A stretch of DNA of 64,000 nt. Source: Streptomyces sp. A1277 (GTDB lineage Bacteria; Actinomycetota; Actinomycetes; Streptomycetales; Streptomycetaceae). Positions 24,356 to 33,072 of this stretch are shown here, one piece after another. Location: NCBI RefSeq assembly GCF_004795015.1, contig NZ_SSBI01000025.1:1-64000 (forward strand). The letters are read 5' to 3'. A program made the position numbers and the translations under genes. The notes beneath the pieces were generated by a model, which worked only from the letters and a program-made list of their open reading frames with translations, had not been told where the DNA came from and searched no databases. The stretch's first letter is position 1; every line of letters starts with the position of its first letter.

Positions 24356-26760
24356 CCCTTCGCCACCTGCCCCTGCACGACGGCTGGACGCTGCACCCCG
24401 CCGGCCCCGTACCCCCCGGGCTCCCCACAGGAGGCGTCCCCGCCACCGTCCCCGGCTGCGTCCACACCGACCTGCTCGCCGCCGGGCTCATCGACGACCC
24501 GTACCTGGACGACAACGAGACCCGGCTCGGCTGGATCGGGCGCACCGACTGGACGTACCGCACCACCTTCGACTGGACGCCCGACGGCCACGACCACGCC
24601 GCCCTGTGCTTCGACGGCCTCGACACCGTCGCCACGGTCCTGCTCAACGGCACCGAGGTGGGCCGCACCGCCAACCAGCACCGCTCCTACCGCTTCCCCG
24701 TCCGCCCGCTGCTGCGCGAGGGCGCCAACACGCTCGACGTCCGCTTCACCGCCCCGTACACCTACGCCGAGGAGCTGCGCGACCGGCTCGGCGACCGCCC
24801 CGGCGCGTACGCGGAGCCGTACGCCTTCATCCGCAAGATGGCCTGCAACTTCGGCTGGGACTGGGGCCCGACGCTCGTCACCTCCGGCATCTGGCGCCCG
24901 GTGGCCCTGGAGACGTGGAGCGGCCCGCGCATCGCGTCCGTGAAGCTCCTCCCGGACCTGGACGCGGACGGGGTGCCGCGCCTGACCGCCGAAGTGGAGG
25001 TCGAACACGACGGCCTCGCGCCGCTGTCGGGCGAGGTCGGGGTGGTCGGCGCGGGCGCCGTCTTCATCGCCTCCGAGGACGAGCACCGCGTCTCGGTCAC
25101 CCTCTCCGTCCCCCAGGCCGAGGTCTGGTGGCCGCACAGCCACGGCGGACAGCCGCTGTACGACGTGAAGGTCCGCGTCGGCGACGACGTCCGCCACCTC
25201 CGAACGGGCTTCCGCGCCGTCGCCCTTGAACGAGAGGCGTTCCGCGTATCGGTGAACGGCGAGCCGGTCTTCGTGCGCGGCGTGAACTGGATTCCCGACG
25301 ACTGCTTCCCGGCCCGCCTCACCCGGCAGCGGATCTCCGAACGCCTCGACCAGGCCGTCGCCGCGCACGTCAACCTCATCCGGGTCTGGGGCGGCGGCCT
25401 CTACGAGAGCGACGACTTCTACGAACTGTGCGACGAGAAGGGCCTGCTGGTCTGGCAGGACTTCCCGTTCGCCTGCGCCGCCTACCCGCAGGAGCAGCCC
25501 CTGTGGGACGAGGTGGCGGCCGAGGCCCGCGAGAACGTCACCCGCCTCGCCCCGCACCCTTCACTGATCCTGTGGTGCGGAAACAACGAGAACCTGGAGG
25601 GCCACGCCGACTGGGGCTGGCAGAAGGAACTGGGCGACCGCACGTGGGGCCACGGCTACTACCACGACCTGCTGCCCTCGATCGTCGCCGAGACCGACCC
25701 GACCCGCCCGTACTGGCCGGGCTCCCCGTACTCCGGCACCGAGGACGTCCACCCGCAGGACCCGGACCACGGCACCATCCACATCTGGGACGTCTGGAAC
25801 CGCGCCGACTACCTCGCCTACGCGGACCGGGTACCGCGCTTCGTCGCCGAGTTCGGCTTCCAGGGCCCGCCCGCGTACGCCACCCTGCGCCGTGCGGTCA
25901 GCGGCCCGCTCACCCCCGACGCCCCGCTCCTGGCCCACCACCAGAAGGCGGACGACGGCAACGCCAAGCTGCTGCGCGGCCTGGGCGACCATCTGCCGCA
26001 GCCGGGCGCCGACTTCGACGACTGGCACTGGCTCACCCAGCTCAACCAGGCCCGCGCCCTCGCCTTCGGCATCCGCCACTTCCGCTCCCACGCCCCGTAC
26101 TGCATGGGCACGATCGTCTGGCAGCTCAACGACTGCTGGCCGGTCGTCTCCTGGGCGGCGGTCGACGGCGACGGCCGCCGCAAACCGCTCTGGCACGCGC
26201 TGCGTTCGGTCTACGCGGACCGCCTGATCGCCGTACGCGACGGTTCCGCCCACCTGGTCAACGACACCGCGACCCCGTGGACCGGCACCCTCCACCTGGC
26301 CCGGCACTCCCTGGACGGCACGGTCCTGGCCGAGGAGCACCTGCCGGTGGCCACGGCCCCCCGCGCCACCACCCGCGTCCCCCTGCCCCCGTCGCTCGCG
26401 ACCCCCGCCGACCCCACCCGCGAACTCCTGTCCGCCCGCCTGGACGACACCAGGACCCTGGACTTCTACGAGGAGGACACCCGCCTGGCGCTCCCGCCGG
26501 CGCGCTACGAGGTGACGGTCACGCAGGAAGAGGGCCCGACGCCCGCGTACCGCGTCGAGGTGACGGCGGGCACCCTGCTCCGCGACCTGTCCCTCTTCCC
26601 CGACCGCCTCCACCCGGACGCCGAGGCCGACCACATGCTCGTCACGCTCCTCCCGGGCGAGAGCACCGCGTTCCGGATCACCGGGGCGGCCCTGGAGGAC
26701 CCGACCGCCCTCGGCACGCGCCCCGTTCTGCGGTGCGTCAACGACCGGATCGAGACCTGA
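24352..26760 (+). CDS. GH2 family beta-mannosidase
   Basis: An 802-residue glycoside hydrolase of family 2. The N-terminal sugar-binding domain reads VPGCVHTDLLAAGLIDDPY, and the Ig-like and TIM-barrel domains follow. The GH2 motifs are intact: GVNWIPDDCF, WGGGLYE, acid/base glutamate at residue 413 in CGNNENLEG, and nucleophile glutamate near residue 500 in VAEFGF. The pattern is that of beta-mannosidases rather than beta-galactosidases. There is no signal peptide, so imported manno-oligosaccharides would be hydrolysed in the cytoplasm. It is the last gene of the transporter operon and starts at GTG 24352. Confidence 0.9.
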   Translation: MTLRHLPLHDGWTLHPAGPVPPGLPTGGVPATVPGCVHTDLLAAGLIDDPYLDDNETRLGWIGRTDWTYRTTFDWTPDGHDHAALCFDGLDTVATVLLNGTEVGRTANQHRSYRFPVRPLLREGANTLDVRFTAPYTYAEELRDRLGDRPGAYAEPYAFIRKMACNFGWDWGPTLVTSGIWRPVALETWSGPRIASVKLLPDLDADGVPRLTAEVEVEHDGLAPLSGEVGVVGAGAVFIASEDEHRVSVTLSVPQAEVWWPHSHGGQPLYDVKVRVGDDVRHLRTGFRAVALEREAFRVSVNGEPVFVRGVNWIPDDCFPARLTRQRISERLDQAVAAHVNLIRVWGGGLYESDDFYELCDEKGLLVWQDFPFACAAYPQEQPLWDEVAAEARENVTRLAPHPSLILWCGNNENLEGHADWGWQKELGDRTWGHGYYHDLLPSIVAETDPTRPYWPGSPYSGTEDVHPQDPDHGTIHIWDVWNRADYLAYADRVPRFVAEFGFQGPPAYATLRRAVSGPLTPDAPLLAHHQKADDGNAKLLRGLGDHLPQPGADFDDWHWLTQLNQARALAFGIRHFRSHAPYCMGTIVWQLNDCWPVVSWAAVDGDGRRKPLWHALRSVYADRLIAVRDGSAHLVNDTATPWTGTLHLARHSLDGTVLAEEHLPVATAPRATTRVPLPPSLATPADPTRELLSARLDDTRTLDFYEEDTRLALPPARYEVTVTQEEGPTPAYRVEVTAGTLLRDLSLFPDRLHPDAEADHMLVTLLPGESTAFRITGAALEDPTALGTRPVLRCVNDRIET

Positions 26761-26773
26761 AATCGGCCACGGG

Positions 26774-26812
26774 GTGGCGCGCCCCTGGCGATCAGTGGCG
26801 CGCCCCTGGCGA
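26774..26812. repeat. Direct repeat 2 x 18 bp upstream of bldA
   Basis: GTGGCGCGCCCCTGGCGA occurs at 26774-26791 and again at 26795-26812, separated by TCA. It lies between the beta-mannosidase stop and the tRNA gene. The rest of 26761-27019 shows no gene; the AT-rich GATAAATAAGACAAC near 26930 and TAGGGT at 26986-26991 are possible bldA promoter elements. Confidence 0.6.
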
Positions 26813-27019
26813 AACGACTGTGTCGGTGCGGCGACTTTCCGTCAATTCGGCCAACGCCCCAGGGCTCCCGCCACCTCGCCCGGGCATGAGGCCGTGCCTC
26901 CGACGTGCACTGACGGGGTCTCAAGCGATCGATAAATAAGACAACATCGAGCCACTGTTCGGCGGATCGGGGTGGGCCCCCCGGATAGGGTCATGTGCCA
27001 ACGCGGAGCCGCGCGCCAA

Positions 27020-27105
27020 GCCCGGATGGTGGAAAGCAGACACGGCGAGCTTAAACCTCGCTGCCCCTCGGGGGCGTGCCGGTTCGAGTCCGGCTCCGGG
27101 CACCA
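27020..27105 (+). tRNA. bldA: tRNA-Leu(UAA), bldA
   Basis: An 86-base class II tRNA with encoded CCA. The acceptor stem GCCCGGA (27020-27026) pairs with TCCGGGC (27095-27101). The anticodon stem GCGAG/CTCGC (27045-27049, 27057-27061) encloses loop CTTAAAC with anticodon TAA at 27052-27054, and a long variable arm precedes GGTTCGAGTCC. It is nearly identical to what I recall of S. coelicolor bldA, the only tRNA reading the rare UUA codon, which controls development and antibiotic production. Confidence 0.97.
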
Positions 27106-27305
27106 TCGCGTATGCGGCCCCGGCAGTCCGTCGGCCGCAATGAGGTCAGGCCCGGACCAGCGTCACGACGCAGGCGGCCGGCCCAGCAGGACGTCAGTCA
27201 GTGCCCGAGCCACGACCACCGGAACCTGAGTACCAGCATCAATGTCAGTGCCGGCTGCTGTGATGGCCGAAGCGATGACGGCAACGCGATGCGAGGGGAA
27301 TGGTC
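27106..27305. other. Spacer after bldA without a convincing gene
   Basis: A stop-free minus-strand frame ends at about 27169 (…PVVVARALTDVLLGRPPAS) but has no start codon, so it could be an eroded gene tail or chance. No inverted repeat typical of a terminator was seen. Confidence 0.35.
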
Positions 27306-27674
27306 ATGGGCACCTGGGGCGCGGGGAACTTCGACAGCGATACGGCGGCGGACCATCTTTCCGCCCTGGTGCACCGGCTCCTCGGCGAGGTGACCGAGGC
27401 GATGGCCGGTGACCCGGTGGGGATCGAGCCGGACGAGTACGACGGGGTGGCCGTCCCCTGCAACCTGGAGCTGCTGCTCCTCCTGAGCGAGCGCGGCTGG
27501 GTGGGCGTCACGCTGCCGGCGCCCGAGGTGATCCGGCAGTGGCAGGAGACCTACATGGCGGTGTGGGAGCGGACCATCGACGGGCTGGAGCCGGGCGACG
27601 GGTACAAGGACGAGCGGCGCGCCGTGCTGACGGGCACCTTCGAGCGTCTGGCGGAGGCCGCGGGGGCCCGGTAG
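27306..27674 (+). CDS. DUF4259 domain protein
   Basis: A 122-residue protein with the DUF4259 opening MGTWGAGNFDSDTAADHL and acidic core EPDEYDGVAVPCNLE. The second ATG (27306) is preferred because GAGGGGA lies seven bases upstream; ATG 27300 would be too close. The function of DUF4259 is unknown; it is often found as scattered small cytoplasmic proteins, some near immunity-type genes. Confidence 0.8.
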   Translation: MGTWGAGNFDSDTAADHLSALVHRLLGEVTEAMAGDPVGIEPDEYDGVAVPCNLELLLLLSERGWVGVTLPAPEVIRQWQETYMAVWERTIDGLEPGDGYKDERRAVLTGTFERLAEAAGAR

Positions 27675-27930
27675 GCGTCCGGGAGCTGGTCGGCGGGGCG
27701 GCCGGGCTGCGGAGGGGGAGCGAGGACATCGTGCCCGGGGACGCGGCATGGTGGCGTGATCACCGGGAACGTGTGGAGGGCGCGGCCCGAGAAGCGGCTG
27801 CCCGGCTCACGGAGTGACCGCGCGCCCGCCCGGTGCCCGGGGAAAGATCCTCCTCTGGCACTAGGCTCAATGCTTTGCCTACCCATTACTCTTGTGGGAA
27901 GGCCACGCTGGGTGGCCATGGAGGAGTGAG
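27675..27930. other. Spacer with a weak short frame and the BI-1 gene promoter region
   Basis: A plus-strand frame to 27817 reads VRELVGGAAGLRRGSEDIVP and then a Glu/Arg/Ala-rich helix. It lacks a clear ribosome-binding site and could be a short unknown protein or the remnant tail of one. The part after 27840 is AT-richer and probably carries the promoter of the next gene. Confidence 0.3.
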
Positions 27931-28809
27931 ATGAGGAGCAGCAACCCGGTCTTCTCGCGACGGGGCTTCAGCCGCGACAACGGTTACGCGGGCTTCAACG
28001 CGGCACCGCAGGCCGGGGCCCCCGCAGCGGGTGCCAACCCGTACGCGCAGGGCACCGCCCCGAACCCGTACGCCACGAACCCCTACGCACCCGCGGACGG
28101 CGTCCCGCAGGCGCCGGCGCGTGCCGGTGCGATGACGATCGACGACGTCGTCACCCGTACGGCGATGACGCTGGGCACGGTCGTCCTCGGTGCCGCGCTC
28201 GCCTGGGCGCTGCTGCCGGTCGACGAGGCCAACCTCAACAAGTCGTACGGCATCGCCATCGGCGCCGCGCTCATCGCGTTCGTGCTGTCGCTCGTCCAGT
28301 CCTTCAAGCGCAAGCCCGTACCCGCGCTGATCCTCGCGTACGCCGCCTTCGAGGGCGTGTTCCTCGGGGTCATCTCCAGCGCGGTCAGCACCTACATCGG
28401 ACCGGGCGTCGTGATGCAGGCGGTGATGGGCACCATGTGTGTCTTCGCCGGTGTGCTCCTCGCGTACAAGATGCGCTGGATCCGCGTGACCCGCCGGTTC
28501 TACGGCTTCGTGATGGCCGCCGCCATGGGCTTCCTGCTCCTGATGGTGGTCAACCTGCTCTTCGCCGCCTTCGGCGGCGGTGACGGCCTCGGCTTCCGCA
28601 GCGGCGGCCTCGGCATCCTCTTCGGTGTCATCGGCATCGTGCTCGGCGCCTGCTTCCTGGCCCTCGACTTCAAGCAGGTCGAGGACGGCATCGCGTACGG
28701 CGCCCCGCGCGAGGAGTCCTGGCTGGCCGCCTTCGGCCTCACCATGACCCTGGTGTGGATCTACCTGGAGATGCTGCGCCTGCTCTCCATCCTCAGCGGC
28801 GACGACTGA
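27931..28809 (+). CDS. Bax inhibitor-1/YccA-like membrane protein
   Basis: A 292-residue protein with a disordered Asn/Pro/Tyr/Ala-rich N-terminus (1 to about 70, NPYA repeats) followed by seven hydrophobic helices: about 80-100, 107-125, 130-150, 155-172, 182-205, 220-245 and 265-288. The arrangement matches the BI-1/TMBIM family (Bax1-I), pH-sensitive Ca2+ leak channels in characterised bacterial members. Its physiological role in Streptomyces is not known. The ATG at 27931 follows GGAGGAGTGAG. A perfect 20-bp terminator stem follows. Confidence 0.88.
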   Translation: MRSSNPVFSRRGFSRDNGYAGFNAAPQAGAPAAGANPYAQGTAPNPYATNPYAPADGVPQAPARAGAMTIDDVVTRTAMTLGTVVLGAALAWALLPVDEANLNKSYGIAIGAALIAFVLSLVQSFKRKPVPALILAYAAFEGVFLGVISSAVSTYIGPGVVMQAVMGTMCVFAGVLLAYKMRWIRVTRRFYGFVMAAAMGFLLLMVVNLLFAAFGGGDGLGFRSGGLGILFGVIGIVLGACFLALDFKQVEDGIAYGAPREESWLAAFGLTMTLVWIYLEMLRLLSILSGDD

Positions 28810-28824
28810 TCGCCCCGGGACCGT

Positions 28825-28868
28825 CGAAGCGGCCCGCAGACTCCGTCCGGAGTCTGCGGGCCGCTTCG
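28825..28868 (+). terminator. Strong terminator after the BI-1-like gene
   Basis: CGAAGCGGCCCGCAGACTCC (28825-28844) pairs perfectly with 28849-28868, a 20-bp stem with a GTCC tetraloop. Confidence 0.9.
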
Positions 28869-28890
28869 CGTATGCGGGTAGGGTCGACGG

Positions 28891-29208
28891 GTGCTCGATA
28901 CGACTCCCCTGATCACCGCCGTGGAACGACTCGCCGACCGGCTGCGCGCCGCCCCGCAGAGCAGGTTGCAGCGGGGAGCGGCCGCCGAGGGGCTGGCGAC
29001 GGCCCGGGAACTGTCGGCGCGGGCGCAGCGCGCCGAGTCGCCCGGGCGGGAGCCGAGGGTCATGCCGGACGCCGGGATGTTCGCGGTCGGCGACCAGCTC
29101 ATGGTGGCGGGGCGCGACCTGGCCGTGGCACTGGAAACGGCCCCGTCCGCCGAGCTGGACGAGGCCGTGCGATACGTCGAGGAAGCGGCCGCGCGGGCCT
29201 TCGCCTGA
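28891..29208 (+). CDS. Conserved hypothetical protein, helical
   Basis: A 105-residue protein starting at GTG 28891. It is predicted largely alpha-helical (AVERLADRLRAAP, DQLMVAGRDLAVALE, DEAVRYVEEAAARAF) with no membrane segment or signal. I do not recognise a named domain, but the codon bias and its own unit between two hairpins support a real gene. It is separated from the convergent next gene by about 118 bases. Confidence 0.65.
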   Translation: MLDTTPLITAVERLADRLRAAPQSRLQRGAAAEGLATARELSARAQRAESPGREPRVMPDAGMFAVGDQLMVAGRDLAVALETAPSAELDEAVRYVEEAAARAFA

Positions 29209-29326
29209 CAGGCAGGGCGGCCGCGTGGGCCTTCGCCCGGGGGGCCGGGCGGCGGTACGGGGCGGAGCGGCCGGAGAGTGCCGCTCCCGGGGGAGTGGGG
29301 GGTGGAGCCGGCGACCGGTCGCAGCG

Positions 29327-30196
29327 CTAGAAGCTCGCTATGACGCGGTCGGCGAGTATGTAGACGTTCTCCCGGCCGCACGAGAACGTCAGCGCGTACG
29401 CACCGGAGACACCGGAACCGCCCAGCAGCACCGGGTGCTCGCCGGCCCGCAGGGATTCGGCCAGGCGCTCGGCCGTCTCACGGTGGCCGGGGGTCATACA
29501 GAGCGTGGTGCCGTCGGCGAAGACGTAGACGTCGAGCGTGCCGAGCGGGCCGGGGCGCACGTCGGAGAGCTCGGTGCGGCTGTCGGCCAGCTCCTCCAGG
29601 CGGTTCACCGTGCGCTCGTGGTCGGTGACGACGGGCGTCTGCACCGGCACGAAGTCGGGGTGCGAGGGGTGGCGGCGGCGGGCCGCGGCCAGCTCGGGGG
29701 AGTCCTCGGCGAACTCGGCCGTCTCGGGCAGCTCGGCCATGTCGGTCAGCTCCGTCATCCCGGCGAGCTCGGTCAGCTCGTCCAGCGCCTCGGCGGAGTC
29801 GAGGTCCATCGATTCGAGACCGGCGAAGTCGCTCTGGCGGGGCATGAAGAACGGCGCGTCCTCGCCGAGGCCGGCCAGGCCGCCCAGCAGTGAGGGTGCG
29901 TCGGCGGCGTCCCGCGCCTCCTGCGAGGCCCAGAACGCACGGGCCTCGGCGAGCTCCCGCTCCCGCTCCTCGGCCAGCGCCTCGGCGACGGCCGCGCGGA
30001 TTTCTTCGGCGGAGGTGGTGTCGTGACGACTCTGCGCGGGTACGGCGGTGGTACGGGCGTGGCCTTCGGCCAGCTCCTTCCGGAGGGCCGAAACCTGCCT
30101 GCGCAGCCCGTGAGCAGCGTGCAGAGCGGCGGCACCCACGGCCGTGGCGGCGGCGGTGGTCAGCAACAGGGCAAGAGGCATGGCGCTCACTGACAT
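29327..30196 (-). CDS. Membrane-anchored coiled-coil hypothetical protein
   Basis: A 289-residue protein: N-terminal membrane helix (about 6-28), coiled-coil (about 30-100, rich in Glu/Arg/Ala), an acidic linker with repeated ELT/MTEL units (about 130-165), and a C-terminal globular part (about 190-289) with DVYVFADGTTLCMTPGH and VYILADRVIASF. No known domain was recognised. The C-terminal beta-rich part looks like a small conserved Streptomyces module. The gene stands alone on the minus strand. Confidence 0.7.
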   Translation of the reverse strand: MSVSAMPLALLLTTAAATAVGAAALHAAHGLRRQVSALRKELAEGHARTTAVPAQSRHDTTSAEEIRAAVAEALAEERERELAEARAFWASQEARDAADAPSLLGGLAGLGEDAPFFMPRQSDFAGLESMDLDSAEALDELTELAGMTELTDMAELPETAEFAEDSPELAAARRRHPSHPDFVPVQTPVVTDHERTVNRLEELADSRTELSDVRPGPLGTLDVYVFADGTTLCMTPGHRETAERLAESLRAGEHPVLLGGSGVSGAYALTFSCGRENVYILADRVIASF

Positions 30197-30339
30197 ACTC
30201 CCGGTTTCAATCGATCCCCCGACTTCCTACATCAGCTTGTGCCCCAACGGCACCCTGTGTCAGTGCATTACGTCACGAAATGGACAGGTCTTTGGGCCCG
30301 GGGCACCCCCCTGATGTGGGTGTGACCTGCGGAAATGAC

Positions 30340-30374
30340 TCTCCCCCAGGAGATAGATCACATCCTGGGGGAGA
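30340..30374 (-). terminator. Thiolase terminator
   Basis: TCTCCCCCAGGA (30340-30351) pairs with TCCTGGGGGAGA (30363-30374), a 12-bp stem with an 11-base loop, 65 bases downstream of the thiolase stop. Confidence 0.7.
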
Positions 30375-30438
30375 TTCGGTCACGGTCGGGGCTCGGAACC
30401 GGCCACCGGGCCGTGCGGGGCCGGAAGGCCGGGGCCGT

Positions 30439-31659
30439 TCAGCTCAGGCGCTCGATGACCATCGCCATGCCCTGGCCGCCGCCGACGCACATGGTCTCCA
30501 GGCCGAACTGCTTGTCGTGGAACTGCAGGCTGTTGATCAGCGTGCCGGTGATCCGCGCGCCGGTCATGCCGAAGGGGTGGCCTACGGCGATGGCGCCGCC
30601 GTTGACGTTGACCTTCTCCAGCGGCAGGCCGAGGTCCCGGTAGGAGGGGATGACCTGCGCGGCGAACGCCTCGTTGATCTCGGCCAGGTCGATGTCGTCG
30701 ATGGTCAGCCCGGCCCGCTTCAGCGCCTGCTTGCTCGCCTCGACGGGGCCGTAGCCCATGATCTCGGGGGAGAGGCCGGAGACACCGGTGGAGACGATCC
30801 GGGCCAGCGGGGTCAGGCCGAGTTCGCGCGCCTTGGTGTCGGACATGATCACGAGCGCGGCGGCGCCGTCGTTGAGCGGGCAACAGTTGGCGGCCGTGAC
30901 CAGGCCGTCCGGGCGGAAGACCGGCTTCAGGCCCTGGACGCCCTCCAGCGTGACGCCCGCGCGCGGACCGTCGTCCTTGGCGACGACCGTGCCGTCCGGC
31001 GTGGTCACCGGGGTGATCTCGCGCTCCCAGAAGCCGTTCTTCAGGGCCTCCTCGGCGAGGTTCTGCGACCGTACGCCGAACTCGTCCATGTCCTGGCGGG
31101 TGATGCCCTTGAGGCGGGCGAGGTTCTCCGCGGTCTGGCCCATCGCGATGTACGCGTCCGGGACCAGGCCGTCCTCGCGCGGGTCGTGCCAGCTCGCCCC
31201 GGACTCCGCGGCACGGGCCGCGGTGCGGGCCTCGGCCTCGGCGAAGAGCGGGTTGTGCGTGTCCGGCAGGCTGTCGGAGTTGCCCTTGGAGAAGCGGGAG
31301 ACCATCTCGACGCCGGCCGAGATGAAGACGTCGCCCTCGCCGGCCTTGACGGCGTGCAGGGCCATGCGGCTGGTCTGCAGGGAGGACGAGCAGTAGCGGG
31401 TGACCGTACAGCCGGGAAGGTGGTCCATCCCCATCTGCACGGCGATGATGCGGCCCAGGTTGTTGCCCTGCTCGCCGCCGGGCAGGCCGCAGCCGAGCAT
31501 CAGGTCGTCGATGTCCTTCGGGTCCAGCTCGGGGACCTTGGCCAGCGCGGTCTGGATGATCGTGGCGGTCAGGTCGTCCGCGCGCAGGTCCTTCAGCGAC
31601 CCCTTGAAGGCCCGGCCGATGGGCGAACGGGCGGCAGAGACGATCACGGCTTCGGGCAT
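30439..31659 (-). CDS. Acetyl-CoA C-acyltransferase (thiolase)
   Basis: A 406-residue thiolase that cleaves 3-ketoacyl-CoA or condenses acetyl-CoA. The nucleophilic cysteine is at residue 90 in VTRYCSSSLQ; the catalytic His361 lies in VGHPFGMTG and the second catalytic Cys391 in MCVGGGQG. The sequence is closest to degradative FadA-like thiolases. ATG 31659 is preferred over GTG 31662 because GGAG lies seven bases before it. A TetR-type operator candidate of fatty-acid genes lies about 110 bases upstream. Confidence 0.92.
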   Translation of the reverse strand: MPEAVIVSAARSPIGRAFKGSLKDLRADDLTATIIQTALAKVPELDPKDIDDLMLGCGLPGGEQGNNLGRIIAVQMGMDHLPGCTVTRYCSSSLQTSRMALHAVKAGEGDVFISAGVEMVSRFSKGNSDSLPDTHNPLFAEAEARTAARAAESGASWHDPREDGLVPDAYIAMGQTAENLARLKGITRQDMDEFGVRSQNLAEEALKNGFWEREITPVTTPDGTVVAKDDGPRAGVTLEGVQGLKPVFRPDGLVTAANCCPLNDGAAALVIMSDTKARELGLTPLARIVSTGVSGLSPEIMGYGPVEASKQALKRAGLTIDDIDLAEINEAFAAQVIPSYRDLGLPLEKVNVNGGAIAVGHPFGMTGARITGTLINSLQFHDKQFGLETMCVGGGQGMAMVIERLS

Positions 31660-31766
31660 CACGCGGCTCCATGAGGGCTGGAAGGCTGTCTGGCACGACT
31701 GCTCTGGAAGTTACCCGGACGTACTGCCGAGGTCACCCGAGGCGGCATGTGATGCGGGCCTCTTTT

Positions 31767-31782
31767 CTAAGCAACCGCTCAG
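31767..31782. promoter_or_regulatory. CTAAGC-AACC-GCTCAG, candidate fatty-acid TetR operator
   Basis: An inverted repeat matching in 5 of 6 pairs with a four-base spacer, in the thiolase leader. Boxes of the form TAAGC-N4-GCTTA are common in front of actinobacterial acyl-CoA metabolism genes controlled by TetR repressors. Confidence 0.4.
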
Positions 31783-31858
31783 TCAACTGTCTCACGCACC
31801 CCGCCTGCCCCACCCGTCCCGCACCCCCACCCTCTCCGTCCCGCGTGCCCCCGCCCGC

Positions 31859-32923
31859 TCACGCACGCCTCGGCGAGCTGTCCGTGTCCGTTCCGGGGCG
31901 GCGCTCCAGCCGCGTGGAGCCGTCGGCCTCCGGGTGCGGATGCGGGTGCGGCTCGGTGGACGCGGGCAGGCGCCGCCGCCTGCGGTGCTTGAGCAGTGCC
32001 CAGGGCGCCCGGGCCCCGGTGACCTCCGTACCGGCCTCCTTGGCCGCCTGGGAGGCCGCCTTGGCCACCGGCAGCATGTCCTCGCGCCGGGCGCCGTCCA
32101 GCCGGTCCGACTCCGGCCACAGGCCCAGCACCGCGCAGAGCGTCGGCAGCACCGCCATGGACGCCGTCGCGTACCCCTCGGCCGAGGGGTGGTAGTTGTC
32201 CGGGCCGAACAGCTCCCTCGGGTTCGCCTCGAACTCCGGGCCCAGCAGGTCGCCCAGCGACACCGTGCGCCCGCCCTGTTCCACCGCGCCGATCGTCTGG
32301 GCCGCCGCCAGCTGCCGGCTCACCCGCCGGGCCAGCCAGCGCAGCGGCTGGTAGACCGGCTCGATCGTGCCCAGGTCCGGACAGGTCCCGACGACGACCT
32401 CGGCCCCGGCCGTCCGCAGCCTGCGCACCGCCGCGGTCAGGCAGCGCACCGACTGGGTGGCGGGCATCCGGTGCGTCACATCGTTCGCGCCGATCATGAT
32501 CACGCACACGTCCGGCGTCCGGGACGGGTCCGAGAGCAGCAGCGAGACCTGCCGCTCCAGATCGTCCGACCGCGCACCCGGCAGCGCGACATTGCGCAGG
32601 TCCACCGGCCGCTCCGACACCGCCGCCAGCCCCGACGCCAGCAGCGCCCCCGGGGTCTGCCCGGCCCTGCGCACCCCCTGCCCGGCCGCCGTGGAGTCCC
32701 CTAGCAACCCGAAGCGCAACGGCTCCGCCGGCCCCGCGAACGCCACCCCGTACCGCCCGTCCGCGCTCGGCGGGACCGGGGCGACGCCGCCGCCCACCAG
32801 CCGCTTCGCCAGCTGGACCTCCGCCAGCAGGACACCCACCGCCGCGGCCCCCAGCAGCCCGATGCTGCCACCGCCGTAGGCCGCGCCCGCCGCGATCCGC
32901 CGTGCCACCCTTGCCGTCGACAC
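31859..32923 (-). CDS. SGNH/GDSL hydrolase with membrane anchor
   Basis: A 354-residue protein with an N-terminal hydrophobic helix (about 12-38) serving as membrane anchor or signal. The esterase domain has GDST with the catalytic serine at residue 77, the block III GAND and block V DNYHPSAEGY with the catalytic Asp/His. The C-terminal 45 residues are basic and His/Pro-rich. It is probably an extracytoplasmic lipase, esterase or carbohydrate deacylase; the substrate is unknown. GTG 32923 is chosen because GGAGG is placed properly ahead of it; GTG 32935 overlaps that site. Confidence 0.88.
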   Translation of the reverse strand: MSTARVARRIAAGAAYGGGSIGLLGAAAVGVLLAEVQLAKRLVGGGVAPVPPSADGRYGVAFAGPAEPLRFGLLGDSTAAGQGVRRAGQTPGALLASGLAAVSERPVDLRNVALPGARSDDLERQVSLLLSDPSRTPDVCVIMIGANDVTHRMPATQSVRCLTAAVRRLRTAGAEVVVGTCPDLGTIEPVYQPLRWLARRVSRQLAAAQTIGAVEQGGRTVSLGDLLGPEFEANPRELFGPDNYHPSAEGYATASMAVLPTLCAVLGLWPESDRLDGARREDMLPVAKAASQAAKEAGTEVTGARAPWALLKHRRRRRLPASTEPHPHPHPEADGSTRLERRPGTDTDSSPRRA

Positions 32924-33072
32924 AGTCCGGTCCACCTCCTCGTCCCACGTACCGCCGTACAGCCGTACACAGAGCTACCTGCCCGCTACCGGCCGTCGTT
33001 CAATCGCTTCACCCGATCTCGTGCCCGTACGCATACGCTTGCCGGACCATCTCGGAGACCCCGGAGTACACG

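Noticed and set aside
27676..27817. Short frame as a gene
   Set aside because: There is no start with a ribosome-binding site and no recognised family; described as uncertain spacer content.
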